Position numbers and translations under genes: made by a program
DNA from: Hyphomonas pacifica
Lineage (GTDB): Bacteria; Pseudomonadota; Alphaproteobacteria; Caulobacterales; Hyphomonadaceae
Length of the DNA: 39,072 nucleotides
NCBI RefSeq assembly: GCF_000682675.1
Contig: NZ_AWFA01000021.1
Span: 1-39,072 of the forward strand
Direction: 5' to 3'
The notes under the pieces: generated by a model
Told to the model about the DNA's origin: nothing
What the model saw: the letters and a program-made list of their open reading frames with translations, nothing else
The model's database searches: none
In this document: piece by piece, positions 32,051 through 39,072 of the stretch
How positions within the stretch are numbered: the first letter of the stretch is position 1
How the letters are laid out: each line of letters opens with the position of its first letter

Positions 32051-32997
32051 GTTCCGTCTCGATGATACTCGTTGCCTGGGCAATCGAAGCGGCCTTTGGA
32101 TGGCCTGACTGGCTGTACCGCCTGATCAGGCACCCTGTCGTGTGGTTGGGATGGTGTGTGCGGTGGCTGGAAACGCGCCTGAACAATTATGATTGGGCAC
32201 ATCGCGTCAGATACATGCTTGGCGCGCTGGCCAGCCTGCTCGTGATTAGCCTCGCGGCAATGGTTGCCTTTGCAATAACGCGCGTCTTGCCTCAGGGCAT
32301 AACCGGTCTCCTCGTGGAAGCGCTCATCGCCTCCAGCCTGATTGCATCACATAGTCTGTACACACATGTGCTGGCCGTCGCCAAGCCATTGGCTAAGCGA
32401 GACCTTTCAGACGCGCAAAAGGCTGTGTCTCTTGTCGTGGGCCGCGACCCGTCCCGACTGGATGAGGCGGGCGTGGCACGCGCAGCGCTGGAAAGTCTGG
32501 CCGAGAACACTTCAGACGGCGTAACGGCGCCCCTATTCTGGGGTGCCCTGTTCGGCCTTCCGGGCCTTGCCGTCTACAAGGCCATCAACACGCTCGATTC
32601 CATGATAGGCCATCGGAATGATCGCTATGCCGCCTTTGGTGGATTCGCCGCACGACTTGATGACGTCGCCAATATCGTGCCTGCCCGGCTGACAGGCCTT
32701 GTGTTTACGCTGGGATCGGCCAGCCTCAAGGCTTTTATGGTGATGCGGCAGGACGCCAGACATCACAGATCGCCCAATGCGGGGTGGCCTGAGGCCGCCA
32801 TGGCGGGGGCGCTCGGCGTACGTCTTTCCGGCCCGCGCAGCTATGACGACACGACAAGCAACGAGCCCTGGCTCAACGAAGGGGCGCCTGACCCCACCCC
32901 TGTCCACCTGAAACGTGGACTGACAATATATATCAGAAGCCTGGCTCTTGCGGCCTGCCTGCTTCTCATCCTGTCCCTTCTGCTGGAGACCCTATGA
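32047..32997 (+). CDS. cbiB: Adenosylcobinamide-phosphate synthase CbiB
   Basis: CbiB (CobD in the Pseudomonas naming) attaches (R)-1-aminopropanol phosphate, made by the threonine-phosphate decarboxylase encoded next to it, to adenosylcobyric acid at the inner membrane. It has 316 residues with five or so hydrophobic segments and the family signatures WPDWLYRLIRHPVVWLG, LSDAQKAVSLVVGRD, AALESLAENTSDGVTAPLFW and INTLDSMIGHRNDRYAAFG. The end (SPNAGWPEAAMAGALGVRLSGPRSYD) is also typical. It overlaps both neighbours by four bases. Confidence 0.95.
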   Translation: MSSVSMILVAWAIEAAFGWPDWLYRLIRHPVVWLGWCVRWLETRLNNYDWAHRVRYMLGALASLLVISLAAMVAFAITRVLPQGITGLLVEALIASSLIASHSLYTHVLAVAKPLAKRDLSDAQKAVSLVVGRDPSRLDEAGVARAALESLAENTSDGVTAPLFWGALFGLPGLAVYKAINTLDSMIGHRNDRYAAFGGFAARLDDVANIVPARLTGLVFTLGSASLKAFMVMRQDARHHRSPNAGWPEAAMAGALGVRLSGPRSYDDTTSNEPWLNEGAPDPTPVHLKRGLTIYIRSLALAACLLLILSLLLETL

Positions 32998-33986
32998 ACA
33001 AGGATTTGATACATGGCGGCGCGCTCGACGTCATGCAGCTGAAATTCCCGAATGTTGATAGACCATGGATAGACCTATCAACGGGCATCAATCCCTGGGC
33101 TTATCCGATCGGTGATATCTCTGCCGAAGCCACCACGCATTTGCCTACAAGAAATTTGATGCATAGGTGCCGCGCCGCTATGGCGCGCGCCCTGAATGGT
33201 CCTGAAGAAGCGCTAGTTCTCTCTCCCGGCAGTGAGTTGTTGATCCGCCTGCTGCCATCCCTGCTGACAGCTCGTCGTGTCGCAATCCTTTCGCCCACTT
33301 ATGGTGATCACCGCACGTCCTGGCTGCAGGCCAATTGCCAAGTATTGGAGACATCAAACCCGCTGGATGAAGCTGATAGAGCTGATGTCATCGTTATGTG
33401 CAATCCCAATAATCCGGATGGGAACACCTTCAGCGCGTCCGATCTGGAAGACACCCGATATCGACTGGCCAAGCGGGGGGGGTGGCTGATTGTGGACGAA
33501 GCCTATGCTGACCTCGCCCCCGACCTCAGCATGGTGCCACATGCGGGGAAAGAAAGCCTAATCGTACTGCGCTCCTTCGGCAAGTTTTTTGGTCTGGCTG
33601 GCCTGAGACTGGGCGGGGCATTTGTTCCGAAATCGCTTCGCACAAAGCTTGAACACATATTGGGCATGTGGCCTGTGTCCTGCCCTGCGCTCGAAATTGG
33701 CACTCGCGCTTATGGCGATCATGCTTGGCAAATGGAAACTCGCCAAAGCCTTGCAAAGGCAAGGCGAAGACTTGACGGTATACTGATGGATGCTGGACAT
33801 CGCCCTGTGGGTGGTACGGATTTGTTCCGGCTGATTGAGGTGGAACACGCCACCAAACTATGGATGCAACTGGCAGAGCGCGGTGTCTATGTACGCCGCT
33901 TTGAATGGTCCAACCAGCAGCTGCGCATCGGTCTGCCAGCCGACTCTATTGCCGAAGGACGCCTGGCTTTTGCCCTTATCCCTTAA
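32994..33986 (+). CDS. cobD: Threonine-phosphate decarboxylase
   Basis: This pyridoxal-phosphate enzyme decarboxylates L-threonine phosphate to aminopropanol phosphate, the linker of the nucleotide loop. Its 330 residues have the fold-type I aminotransferase pattern: HGG near the start, LSTGINPWAYP, CNPNNPDG (136-143), D168 in IVDEAY, the PLP lysine K197 in RSFGKFFGLAGLRLG, and R205. It is called CobC in Pseudomonas naming; I use the Salmonella symbol to avoid confusion with the phosphatase. A run of eight G (33475-33482) encodes RGGW and is a possible slippage site. It is the last gene of the riboswitch operon, and its end overlaps the end of convergent cobU by 11 bases. Confidence 0.93.
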   Translation: MNKDLIHGGALDVMQLKFPNVDRPWIDLSTGINPWAYPIGDISAEATTHLPTRNLMHRCRAAMARALNGPEEALVLSPGSELLIRLLPSLLTARRVAILSPTYGDHRTSWLQANCQVLETSNPLDEADRADVIVMCNPNNPDGNTFSASDLEDTRYRLAKRGGWLIVDEAYADLAPDLSMVPHAGKESLIVLRSFGKFFGLAGLRLGGAFVPKSLRTKLEHILGMWPVSCPALEIGTRAYGDHAWQMETRQSLAKARRRLDGILMDAGHRPVGGTDLFRLIEVEHATKLWMQLAERGVYVRRFEWSNQQLRIGLPADSIAEGRLAFALIP

Positions 33987-34485
33987 GCCGCAGAGGCAAT
34001 CCGGCAGCGACGAATTCCACCACGTCACACACTTCAGCCACTCTCTGGTTCAGACGCCCCTGCGCATCCCGAAAGCGCCGTCCGAGCGGTGTTTCCGGAA
34101 CGAGACCGAGCCCCACCTCGTTCGACACCAGGAAAACATGCCTGCTCGTGCTATGCAGACACTTACACAGGGCATCCGTTTGTACCTCAACATCCCGCTC
34201 ATGATGCATCAAGTTAGACAGCCAGAGCGTAAGGCAATCTACCAGAATGACCTCACCTGCAGCGGCTTCAGCCTGCAAAGTCGACAGAAGGTCTAGCGGA
34301 GCCTCAACCGTGCGCCAGCCCGCGCCGCGATCGACCTTGTGGCGAGCAATACGCTCTGCCATTTCAGCGTCCAGAGCTTCGGCAGTGGCCACATAGATAC
34401 GTGCCTCACCCGCCTGCTCTGCCAACCACTGGGCACGCCGGCTCTTGCCGGACCGTGCGCCCCCGAGAAGAAACGTCTTTGTCAT
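33976..34485 (-). CDS. cobU: Adenosylcobinamide kinase / phosphate guanylyltransferase
   Basis: This bifunctional enzyme phosphorylates adenosylcobinamide and transfers GMP from GTP to it, making adenosylcobinamide-GDP for CobS. In bacteria it is also the entry point for salvaged cobinamide. Its 169 residues start with the P-loop GGARSGKS (8-15) and continue with VATAEALDAEMAERIARHK, the guanylated-histidine region, LVDCLTLWLSNL and VSNEVGLGLVPETPLGRRFRDAQGRLNQ. It is on the opposite strand to the other cobalamin genes, 62 bases downstream of the Coq4-family gene, so it might be read from the fucose-operon transcript as well as from its own promoter. It is the only gene of the island not linked to the riboswitch or the cobT operon. 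Confidence 0.95.
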   Translation of the reverse strand: MTKTFLLGGARSGKSRRAQWLAEQAGEARIYVATAEALDAEMAERIARHKVDRGAGWRTVEAPLDLLSTLQAEAAAGEVILVDCLTLWLSNLMHHERDVEVQTDALCKCLHSTSRHVFLVSNEVGLGLVPETPLGRRFRDAQGRLNQRVAEVCDVVEFVAAGLPLRLKG

Positions 34486-34547
34486 GGGCGCATCTTACAG
34501 CATCCCGCGCACAATTTCGCCCATCACTTTGAGGAAAGTCTTGCGGC

Positions 34548-35591
34548 TCAGGCAGGTACCCCGCTAAAGGGCCGCAGCAGGCCGTGGAAAAAGCCGGTCA
34601 CTTTCTGCATCCTTGCCGTAAAAGCCTGACTCTTCTCGATGATGTTGGCCGGATACGGGCTTTCATATGCCGTGATGCCATAAGCCAGCCGGATCTTGTC
34701 GACCGGCATGTGCCAGACCTCCTCCCACGGGATCAGGATCAGCGCAGGAGACTCCCGCCCGTGCACCCAGGCACTGGTGATTGTATCCATCAGGACCGGG
34801 TATACGCGGCCTGGTGACAACGCGCCAATCACGCTTGTGATCGAGAGGAACTGCGCGGAATAATTGTGCCCAAATTGCGCCATTTGGAATGCGGATATCG
34901 CAATCTCATGCAGCGATGTCGTCTCATACCCCGCCGTGATGTGCCACAGATCATGCGCCTGTAGCATGCGCGTGTTGAGCCAGGCGAGAGGCTCTGGGAG
35001 AGCATTGATCTTGATTGCATCCCGGTCAAGAACTTCAAGGTCAAACATGTTGTCTACGATGAGATCATGGAACTCCCGGCCGAGGGAATTCTCAGGGCAC
35101 GCCGCAAGCGTGGAGAGCTTGATCAGTTCCGGTGTGTCACGTGCCGCAGCCTCGCTGACGCCGTCATAGAGATGCGCCATATCGGCGATGCGGCTCAGCG
35201 TCTTGTCCGTCATGAAATGGCCAAGTGCAGCTGTCCGCTGTGTCACACTTAGGGCGTCGAGATCGCCATTCTTTCCATCCTCGACTATGCCCCAATAATT
35301 CTTCCACAGACCGACCGGAGACGGCTCGGGGGCACGGTCAAAGGTTTCAATGGGCGTCGCATTGACTGCCCGCCCCCGCCAGCCCTCAGCAAGGGCGTCA
35401 TAGGTTTCCGCCGTACGATCCGGTGCAAGAAAAGCCGCATGGGCCAGCGCAGCGGCCAGATCCATCCGGTCCTCCGCTGTCGCCTTCTTGCCAGATTTGG
35501 CACATCGCGAAGCAAGCTCTAAAATTCTTTCGCGTGGGATGGATGTCTCCACCTGTGTCAGGAATCGGTTTCTCAATTGCTCTGTACTCAT
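34548..35591 (-). CDS. Coq4-family protein with N-terminal extension
   Basis: The 347-residue protein contains the Coq4 motif H-D-x-x-H-x11-E as H213, D214, H217 and E229 (AHDLWHITAGYETTSLHE). This is the metal site of the ubiquinone-pathway protein Coq4, which in eukaryotes organises the complex and is reported to decarboxylate and hydroxylate ring carbon 1. The part after about residue 115 matches the family, with LGREFHDLIVDNMFD and FQMAQFGHNYSAQFLSITSVIGALSP. The first 110 residues are an extension that I do not recognise. A GGGAG ribosome-binding site precedes the ATG. The gene lies 21 bases after the diketo-acid hydrolase gene, as the last member of the fucose operon. A role in quinone synthesis is likely by family, but the sugar-operon context is odd. 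Confidence 0.85.
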   Translation of the reverse strand: MSTEQLRNRFLTQVETSIPRERILELASRCAKSGKKATAEDRMDLAAALAHAAFLAPDRTAETYDALAEGWRGRAVNATPIETFDRAPEPSPVGLWKNYWGIVEDGKNGDLDALSVTQRTAALGHFMTDKTLSRIADMAHLYDGVSEAAARDTPELIKLSTLAACPENSLGREFHDLIVDNMFDLEVLDRDAIKINALPEPLAWLNTRMLQAHDLWHITAGYETTSLHEIAISAFQMAQFGHNYSAQFLSITSVIGALSPGRVYPVLMDTITSAWVHGRESPALILIPWEEVWHMPVDKIRLAYGITAYESPYPANIIEKSQAFTARMQKVTGFFHGLLRPFSGVPA

Positions 35592-35612
35592 CTCGCTCTC
35601 CCGTTATTATAT

Positions 35613-36458
35613 TTATAAAGCATCCACGCAACGCTGGGTCTGCTGGCCAAGACCTTCAATACCCAGGCTGACTGTATCACCTGCCCTCAGATATTTGGAC
35701 GGAGACATGGACAGCCCCACTCCCGGCGGCGTACCGGTAGATATGATGTCCCCAGGCTGCAGGCTCATGAATTGGGACACATAGCTGACTAGGTGCGCGA
35801 CGCTGAAGATCATTGTGGAGGTCGAGCCGCGCTGCATCGCCTCTCCATTCACATCCAGCCACATGGATAACTTCTGCGGGTCATCCACCTCATCGCGCGT
35901 CACGAGCCAGGGCCCGATCGGGCCAAATGTATCAGCGCTTTTCCCCTTCACCCACTGCCCGGTGCCTTCCAGCTGAAACCCGCGCTCGGAAACATCGTGC
36001 ACGACGCAATAGCCCGCAACGTGCTCCAACGCCTCTACTTCGCTGATATATTTTGCGGTCTTACCGATGACGACTCCGAGTTCGACTTCCCAGTCGGTCT
36101 TTTCAGATCGGCGTGGAATTTCCAGCAGGTCATTTGGCCCGCAGATTGCACTGGTCGCCTTGAAGAAAAGAACCGGCTCAGAAGGCACTTCCGCGCCCGT
36201 TTCCACGGCATGGTCTACATAGTTCAGGCCAATGCAAATGAACTTGCCCACATCGGCGACACAGGGGCCGATCCGTGCATTCGGATCAAGCCTTGGCAGG
36301 CTGAACAGGTCAATCGCCTGGATCTGCTTCAGCACGGCATCATCGAGGGCAAGACCATCCCAGTCATCCACCAAATCACTGACATCCCGAATGATGCCAT
36401 CAGCATCCAGAATGCCCGGCTTTTCCCGTCCGCGTGGACCCACCCTTAAAAGCTTCAT
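35613..36458 (-). CDS. Fumarylacetoacetase-family hydrolase, probable 2,4-diketo-3-deoxy-L-fuconate hydrolase
   Basis: This enzyme would split the carbon-carbon bond of 2,4-diketo-3-deoxy-L-fuconate into pyruvate and L-lactate, the last step of L-fucose oxidation. The 281-residue protein has the FAH fold and metal site: DWEVELG with E124 and E126, and H154-D155 in VVHDVSERGFQ. FICIGLNYVDHA, LFFKATSAICGPND and STGTPPGVGLSMSP are family marks. I chose the ATG at 36458, eight bases after a strong AGGAG, rather than one 24 bases upstream. It lies 11 bases after the dehydrogenase gene. The equivalent L-rhamnose enzyme is similar; the sugar is inferred from the neighbours. Confidence 0.9.
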   Translation of the reverse strand: MKLLRVGPRGREKPGILDADGIIRDVSDLVDDWDGLALDDAVLKQIQAIDLFSLPRLDPNARIGPCVADVGKFICIGLNYVDHAVETGAEVPSEPVLFFKATSAICGPNDLLEIPRRSEKTDWEVELGVVIGKTAKYISEVEALEHVAGYCVVHDVSERGFQLEGTGQWVKGKSADTFGPIGPWLVTRDEVDDPQKLSMWLDVNGEAMQRGSTSTMIFSVAHLVSYVSQFMSLQPGDIISTGTPPGVGLSMSPSKYLRAGDTVSLGIEGLGQQTQRCVDAL

Positions 36459-36469
36459 CAGATCAACTC

Positions 36470-37207
36470 CTAATTCGTCCACCCGCCATCAATGATATGC
36501 GCGCAGCCAGTGGTGAAAGAGGCCTCATCCGAAGCGAGATATACCGCCAGCGCCGCAATCTCTTCCGCTGTGCCTAGGCGCCCCATGGGCTGGCGCGAGA
36601 CAAACATCTGCCGCGCCGTTTCATAATCGCCCTGCGCCTTCATTCGCCCCTGCAAGGACGGCGTATCAACCGTACCAGGACAGATGGCGTTGCAGCGAAT
36701 ATTCTTGCCCACATAGTCCGCCGCGATGGCCTTGGTCAGCCCGATTACTCCGGCCTTCGTCGCGCCATACACAAAGCGGTTCGGCGCACCCGTGATGCTG
36801 GAGGCAACCGAACTCATGTTCAGGATAACCCCGCCGCCCTTTGCAACCATGTTTGGAAGGGCCGCGCGGCAAAGCTCATACATGGAGGTGAGGTTCAGCA
36901 GGAATGACCTGTCCCAGTCCTCCCTCGAGCAATCTTCAATCGTGCCATGATGCACCCAGCCCGCGACATTGAACAGGATATCAATCTCGCTGTGCCGCGC
37001 ACAGATATCAGCAATCGCGGCGGTATCCGACACATCCAGCCTTTCGGTCTGGACACCCGTCACATTGGACAAATCCTTCAGGGCGGCCTCGTTGATGTCT
37101 GTCGCGATCACCCTTGCGCCCTCGCGCGCAAAGGCCTTCGCGGAAGCAAGCCCAATGCCTGCCCCAGCGGCCGTTATCAATGCAGTTTTACCTGCCAGTC
37201 TGGCCAT
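36470..37207 (-). CDS. Short-chain dehydrogenase, probable 2-keto-3-deoxy-L-fuconate dehydrogenase
   Basis: This NAD(P)-dependent enzyme would oxidise carbon 4 of 2-keto-3-deoxy-L-fuconate. The 245-residue protein has the Rossmann motif TAAGAGIG (12-19), NVAGWVHHG, the catalytic Y147-x3-K151 with an upstream serine in NMSSVASS, and the distinctive [17 protein letters not shown] of the UcpA/BDH2 subgroup, which contains known deoxy-sugar-acid dehydrogenases. Its aspartate after strand 2 (ATDIN) favours NAD over NADP. It stands between the lactonase and the hydrolase genes with gaps of 4 and 11 bases, exactly as the pathway order would predict. Confidence 0.9.
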   Translation of the reverse strand: MARLAGKTALITAAGAGIGLASAKAFAREGARVIATDINEAALKDLSNVTGVQTERLDVSDTAAIADICARHSEIDILFNVAGWVHHGTIEDCSREDWDRSFLLNLTSMYELCRAALPNMVAKGGGVILNMSSVASSITGAPNRFVYGATKAGVIGLTKAIAADYVGKNIRCNAICPGTVDTPSLQGRMKAQGDYETARQMFVSRQPMGRLGTAEEIAALAVYLASDEASFTTGCAHIIDGGWTN

Positions 37208-37211
37208 CCGC

Positions 37212-38051
37212 TTATCCCTTCCTGCTCAGATAGATGCGCTCGGCATTCGCTATGCAGACCGCATGTTCATGACCGGCAAAGTAACGTCTGATGAGGCGCT
37301 CGCTCTGCTCAGCCCATTGCGTGTAAGTTCCTGCAAGCGTCAGAACGGGCCAGTCGCCGCCCCACATCACCCGCTCAGGGCCGAAGCAGTCCGCCACATG
37401 CTCCACGACAGTACCGATGGAGTTATCATCCGTATGCGTTCCGGCCTCTGTCAGAAGGCCTGACATCTTGCATGTGACATTCGGACAGATCGCGAGCTCT
37501 GCCAAATCCTTGCGCCATGTCGCCAGACCGCCAGACGCGATGGGAGGCTTGCCCGCATGGTTCAGTACGATCTGCAGTTCCGGATGCCGCTGCGCGAGTG
37601 TTGTCTTCACCGGAATCAGATCCGCCCTTGCATGCCCATCCAGCACGAGCCCCAGCCGGGCCATCTGATCCAGCAAGGGCCTGAAGCGCACATCAAGAAT
37701 CCAGTCCCCCTGCGGCAAGTCCGCAATCATGGGGCGCACGCCGACTATCTGCCGGTCTTCTGCAAGGCGCGCGATTTGCTGCGCAGCGTCTCCGTCTTCC
37801 AGATTCACCCAGCCAACCACGCCGGCAATACGCCTGTCCTGCCGTGCCAGGGACAGCATAAACTCCGTCTCCGCCAAAGTGCCTGCCGCCTGCACCAGAA
37901 TCACGCGCTGAACATTTTCCGCTTCCGCCTCTTCCCACACATCATCAATGTTAAAATCCCGGTAGATCGGGCCAAGCTCCGGGCTTAGCCAGTCATAGTC
38001 GCCGCGGTCCAGGCGCCAGACATGCATATGGGCGTCGAGCTTTTTCATCAT
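37212..38051 (-). CDS. Amidohydrolase, probable L-fuconolactonase
   Basis: This enzyme would open L-fucono-lactone to L-fuconate. The 279-residue protein belongs to the COG3618 amidohydrolase group with a TIM-barrel fold: DAHMHVW (H8 and H10 near the N-terminus), VGVRPMI, VLNHAGKPPI and WGGDWPVL, where the aspartate is the usual proton-shuttle residue. The beginning (LDAHMHVWRLDRGDYDWL) is very like characterised L-fuconolactonases. Two ATG codons (38051 and 38048) are in frame, and the first overlaps the stop of the aldo/keto reductase gene. No strong ribosome-binding site is seen, so translation is probably coupled. Confidence 0.9.
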   Translation of the reverse strand: MMKKLDAHMHVWRLDRGDYDWLSPELGPIYRDFNIDDVWEEAEAENVQRVILVQAAGTLAETEFMLSLARQDRRIAGVVGWVNLEDGDAAQQIARLAEDRQIVGVRPMIADLPQGDWILDVRFRPLLDQMARLGLVLDGHARADLIPVKTTLAQRHPELQIVLNHAGKPPIASGGLATWRKDLAELAICPNVTCKMSGLLTEAGTHTDDNSIGTVVEHVADCFGPERVMWGGDWPVLTLAGTYTQWAEQSERLIRRYFAGHEHAVCIANAERIYLSRKG

Positions 38052-39040
38052 GCTGGCACCGGCGCATCAGCAGAGATCAGCTTGCGCTCTTTCAGTTCGG
38101 CCCAAAGCGCAGGCTCTATCCGTGTCGCCGTCCAGCCGGAGATCTGCCGCACCTCATCGACTGACCGTGCACCGGGGATAACAGAGGCGACAGCAGGATG
38201 GGCGCGGCAGAATTGAAGCGCTGCGGCGGCAAGCGGCGCGCCATGTCGCACGCAAACAGACCTGAGTTCGGCGACGCGGCGAACGGCCCACCCTGGCGCA
38301 GCGACATAGTCATAGTTCAGAGGCGCCCCTTGGGGCGCGGCCAATAGCCCGGAATTGAATGCACCGCCGATGATGACCCTCACACCGCGTCTGTAACATT
38401 CATCCAGGAAAGAATGAGAGGCTTCATGTTCCAGCAAAGTGTAGCGTCCCGCCAGCAACACGCAATCAAGGTCAACCTGTTCCAAAACCTGTTCGCATAC
38501 GGCAATTTCATTCACACCCAGGCCAATCCAGCGTGTCTTGCCCTCTGACTTTAGAGCTGCCATTTCTGGCAAGGCTTCATCGAAGGCCTGCCGCAACACG
38601 GTCTCATGCGCCTCGCCATGCGTCAGCTCACCGATATCGTGCAAGAGCAGAATATCAACGGCCTCCACGCCCAGCCTTTTCTGACTACCTTCGAAAGAAG
38701 CCCTGATGCCAGCCGACGAATAGTCAAACTGCGGAATGAAAGGCGCAGGATCCGCAAAGCCATTATCTGGAATGGGCGCGTTCCCCGCCGGCACCAACCG
38801 CCGGCCGACCTTCGTGGACAGCATGACCCGTGCGGACGTCTCCGACAGGAAAGCCCCGATACGCTGCTCGCTGAGGCCGTGTCCATAATATGGCGCGGTG
38901 TCGATATAGGTCATGCCATTATGCTGCGCAGCCTGAAGAGTCTGGTAAGCCGTCTCATCGGATATCGCGAAATAGAGATTGCCGAGCCCCGCCGCCCCGA
39001 GGCCGTAATCCGGCAAGGTGAGGGGCTCCGTCTGGCTCAC
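38048..39040 (-). CDS. Aldo/keto reductase, probable L-fucose dehydrogenase
   Basis: This enzyme would oxidise L-fucose at carbon 1 with NAD(P), giving the lactone. Its 330 residues form an (alpha/beta)8 barrel with the catalytic set D47 and Y52 (DTAPYYGHGLSE), K77 (STKVGR) and H134 (LLLHDIG). The C-terminal nucleotide site includes SVIPGARSVDEVRQ. This group, called D-threo-aldose 1-dehydrogenases, acts on L-fucose, D-arabinose and L-galactose. The start is GTG at 39040; it overlaps the stop of an upstream gene as GTGA, so it is co-translated. It is the first complete gene of the operon in the window. Confidence 0.88.
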   Translation of the reverse strand: MSQTEPLTLPDYGLGAAGLGNLYFAISDETAYQTLQAAQHNGMTYIDTAPYYGHGLSEQRIGAFLSETSARVMLSTKVGRRLVPAGNAPIPDNGFADPAPFIPQFDYSSAGIRASFEGSQKRLGVEAVDILLLHDIGELTHGEAHETVLRQAFDEALPEMAALKSEGKTRWIGLGVNEIAVCEQVLEQVDLDCVLLAGRYTLLEHEASHSFLDECYRRGVRVIIGGAFNSGLLAAPQGAPLNYDYVAAPGWAVRRVAELRSVCVRHGAPLAAAALQFCRAHPAVASVIPGARSVDEVRQISGWTATRIEPALWAELKERKLISADAPVPA

Positions 39041-39072
39041 CCCTTCACCCCCAGTTTGAGGCTTTGCACGGC
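39037..39072 (-). CDS. 3' end of an upstream operon gene, cut by the window edge
   Basis: Reading the minus strand from the right edge gives an open frame of 11 residues (AVQSLKLGVKG) that ends in a TGA overlapping the GTG of the aldo/keto reductase gene. The overlap pattern is the one seen between other genes of this operon, so it is probably a real gene end. The product cannot be identified from so few residues; a missing pathway gene or a transporter or regulator are all possible. Confidence 0.4.
   Translation of the reverse strand, partial: AVQSLKLGVKG

Noticed and set aside
34486..34547. Possible gene remnant between the Coq4 and cobU genes
   Set aside because: One minus-strand frame reads KTFLKVMGEIVRGML before a stop, which looks protein-like, but it has no start signal, is about 20 codons long and matches nothing I know.
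1..39072. Mobile elements, defence systems or phage genes
   Set aside because: I looked for transposase, integrase, toxin-antitoxin, restriction and CRISPR signatures and for tRNA-like attachment sites and found none; the window reads as ordinary chromosome.

Overview
The window looks like a chromosomal segment of a GC-rich alphaproteobacterium, probably a marine member of the Hyphomonadaceae/Caulobacterales. This is an inference. It rests on a MutL that carries its own endonuclease motifs, a porphobilinogen synthase of the aspartate-rich (magnesium) type, an LdtR-like MarR regulator, two TonB-dependent receptors, a Coq4-family protein and a pathway for L-fucose oxidation. All genes read as intact. 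There is no tRNA, rRNA, insertion sequence, prophage or CRISPR array, and coding density is high.

Positions 1-7.2 kb hold scattered housekeeping genes: mutL (-), a lipid-anchored cytochrome c (+), an unknown outer-membrane barrel (-), a VOC protein (-), a MarR regulator (-), a membrane protein that joins a cold-shock-like domain to DUF805 (-), 3-hydroxyisobutyryl-CoA hydrolase (-) and a small PilZ protein (+). The PilZ gene is preceded by two copies of a palindromic box and may be leaderless. The gap between the MarR and DUF805 genes is packed with inverted repeats.

Positions 7.2-18.3 kb hold a secreted metalloprotease with an AidB-like acyl-CoA dehydrogenase, an amino-acid permease, an isobutyryl-CoA dehydrogenase-like enzyme, a GNAT acetyltransferase, hemB, a TetR regulator divergent from a ferritin-like metal-dependent hydrolase, a small periplasmic protein of unknown function and a flavodoxin-like protein. 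The two acyl-CoA enzymes (5.6-6.7 and 12.9-14.0 kb) fit neighbouring steps of valine breakdown although they are not adjacent.

Positions 18.3-22.6 kb form an iron-uptake operon on the minus strand: a TonB siderophore receptor with a Fur box just upstream, a small membrane protein and a PepSY membrane protein that may reduce or process ferric siderophore.

Positions 22.8-34.5 kb form a cobalamin island: cobT-cobS-cobC-cobO, then a cobalamin riboswitch, then btuB-btuF-btuC-btuD-cobQ-cbiB-cobD, with cobU converging from the other strand. Together they cover uptake of corrinoids, adenosylation, amidation, aminopropanol attachment and nucleotide-loop assembly. No corrin-ring gene is present in the window, so the island suits corrinoid salvage and finishing rather than synthesis from scratch.

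Positions 34.5-39.07 kb, all on the minus strand, form a tightly packed operon for L-fucose oxidation: aldo/keto reductase, lactonase, short-chain dehydrogenase and diketo-acid hydrolase, followed by a Coq4-family protein. The acid-sugar dehydratase expected between lactonase and dehydrogenase is not in the window. The operon continues past the right edge, where the last 11 codons of another gene can be read.
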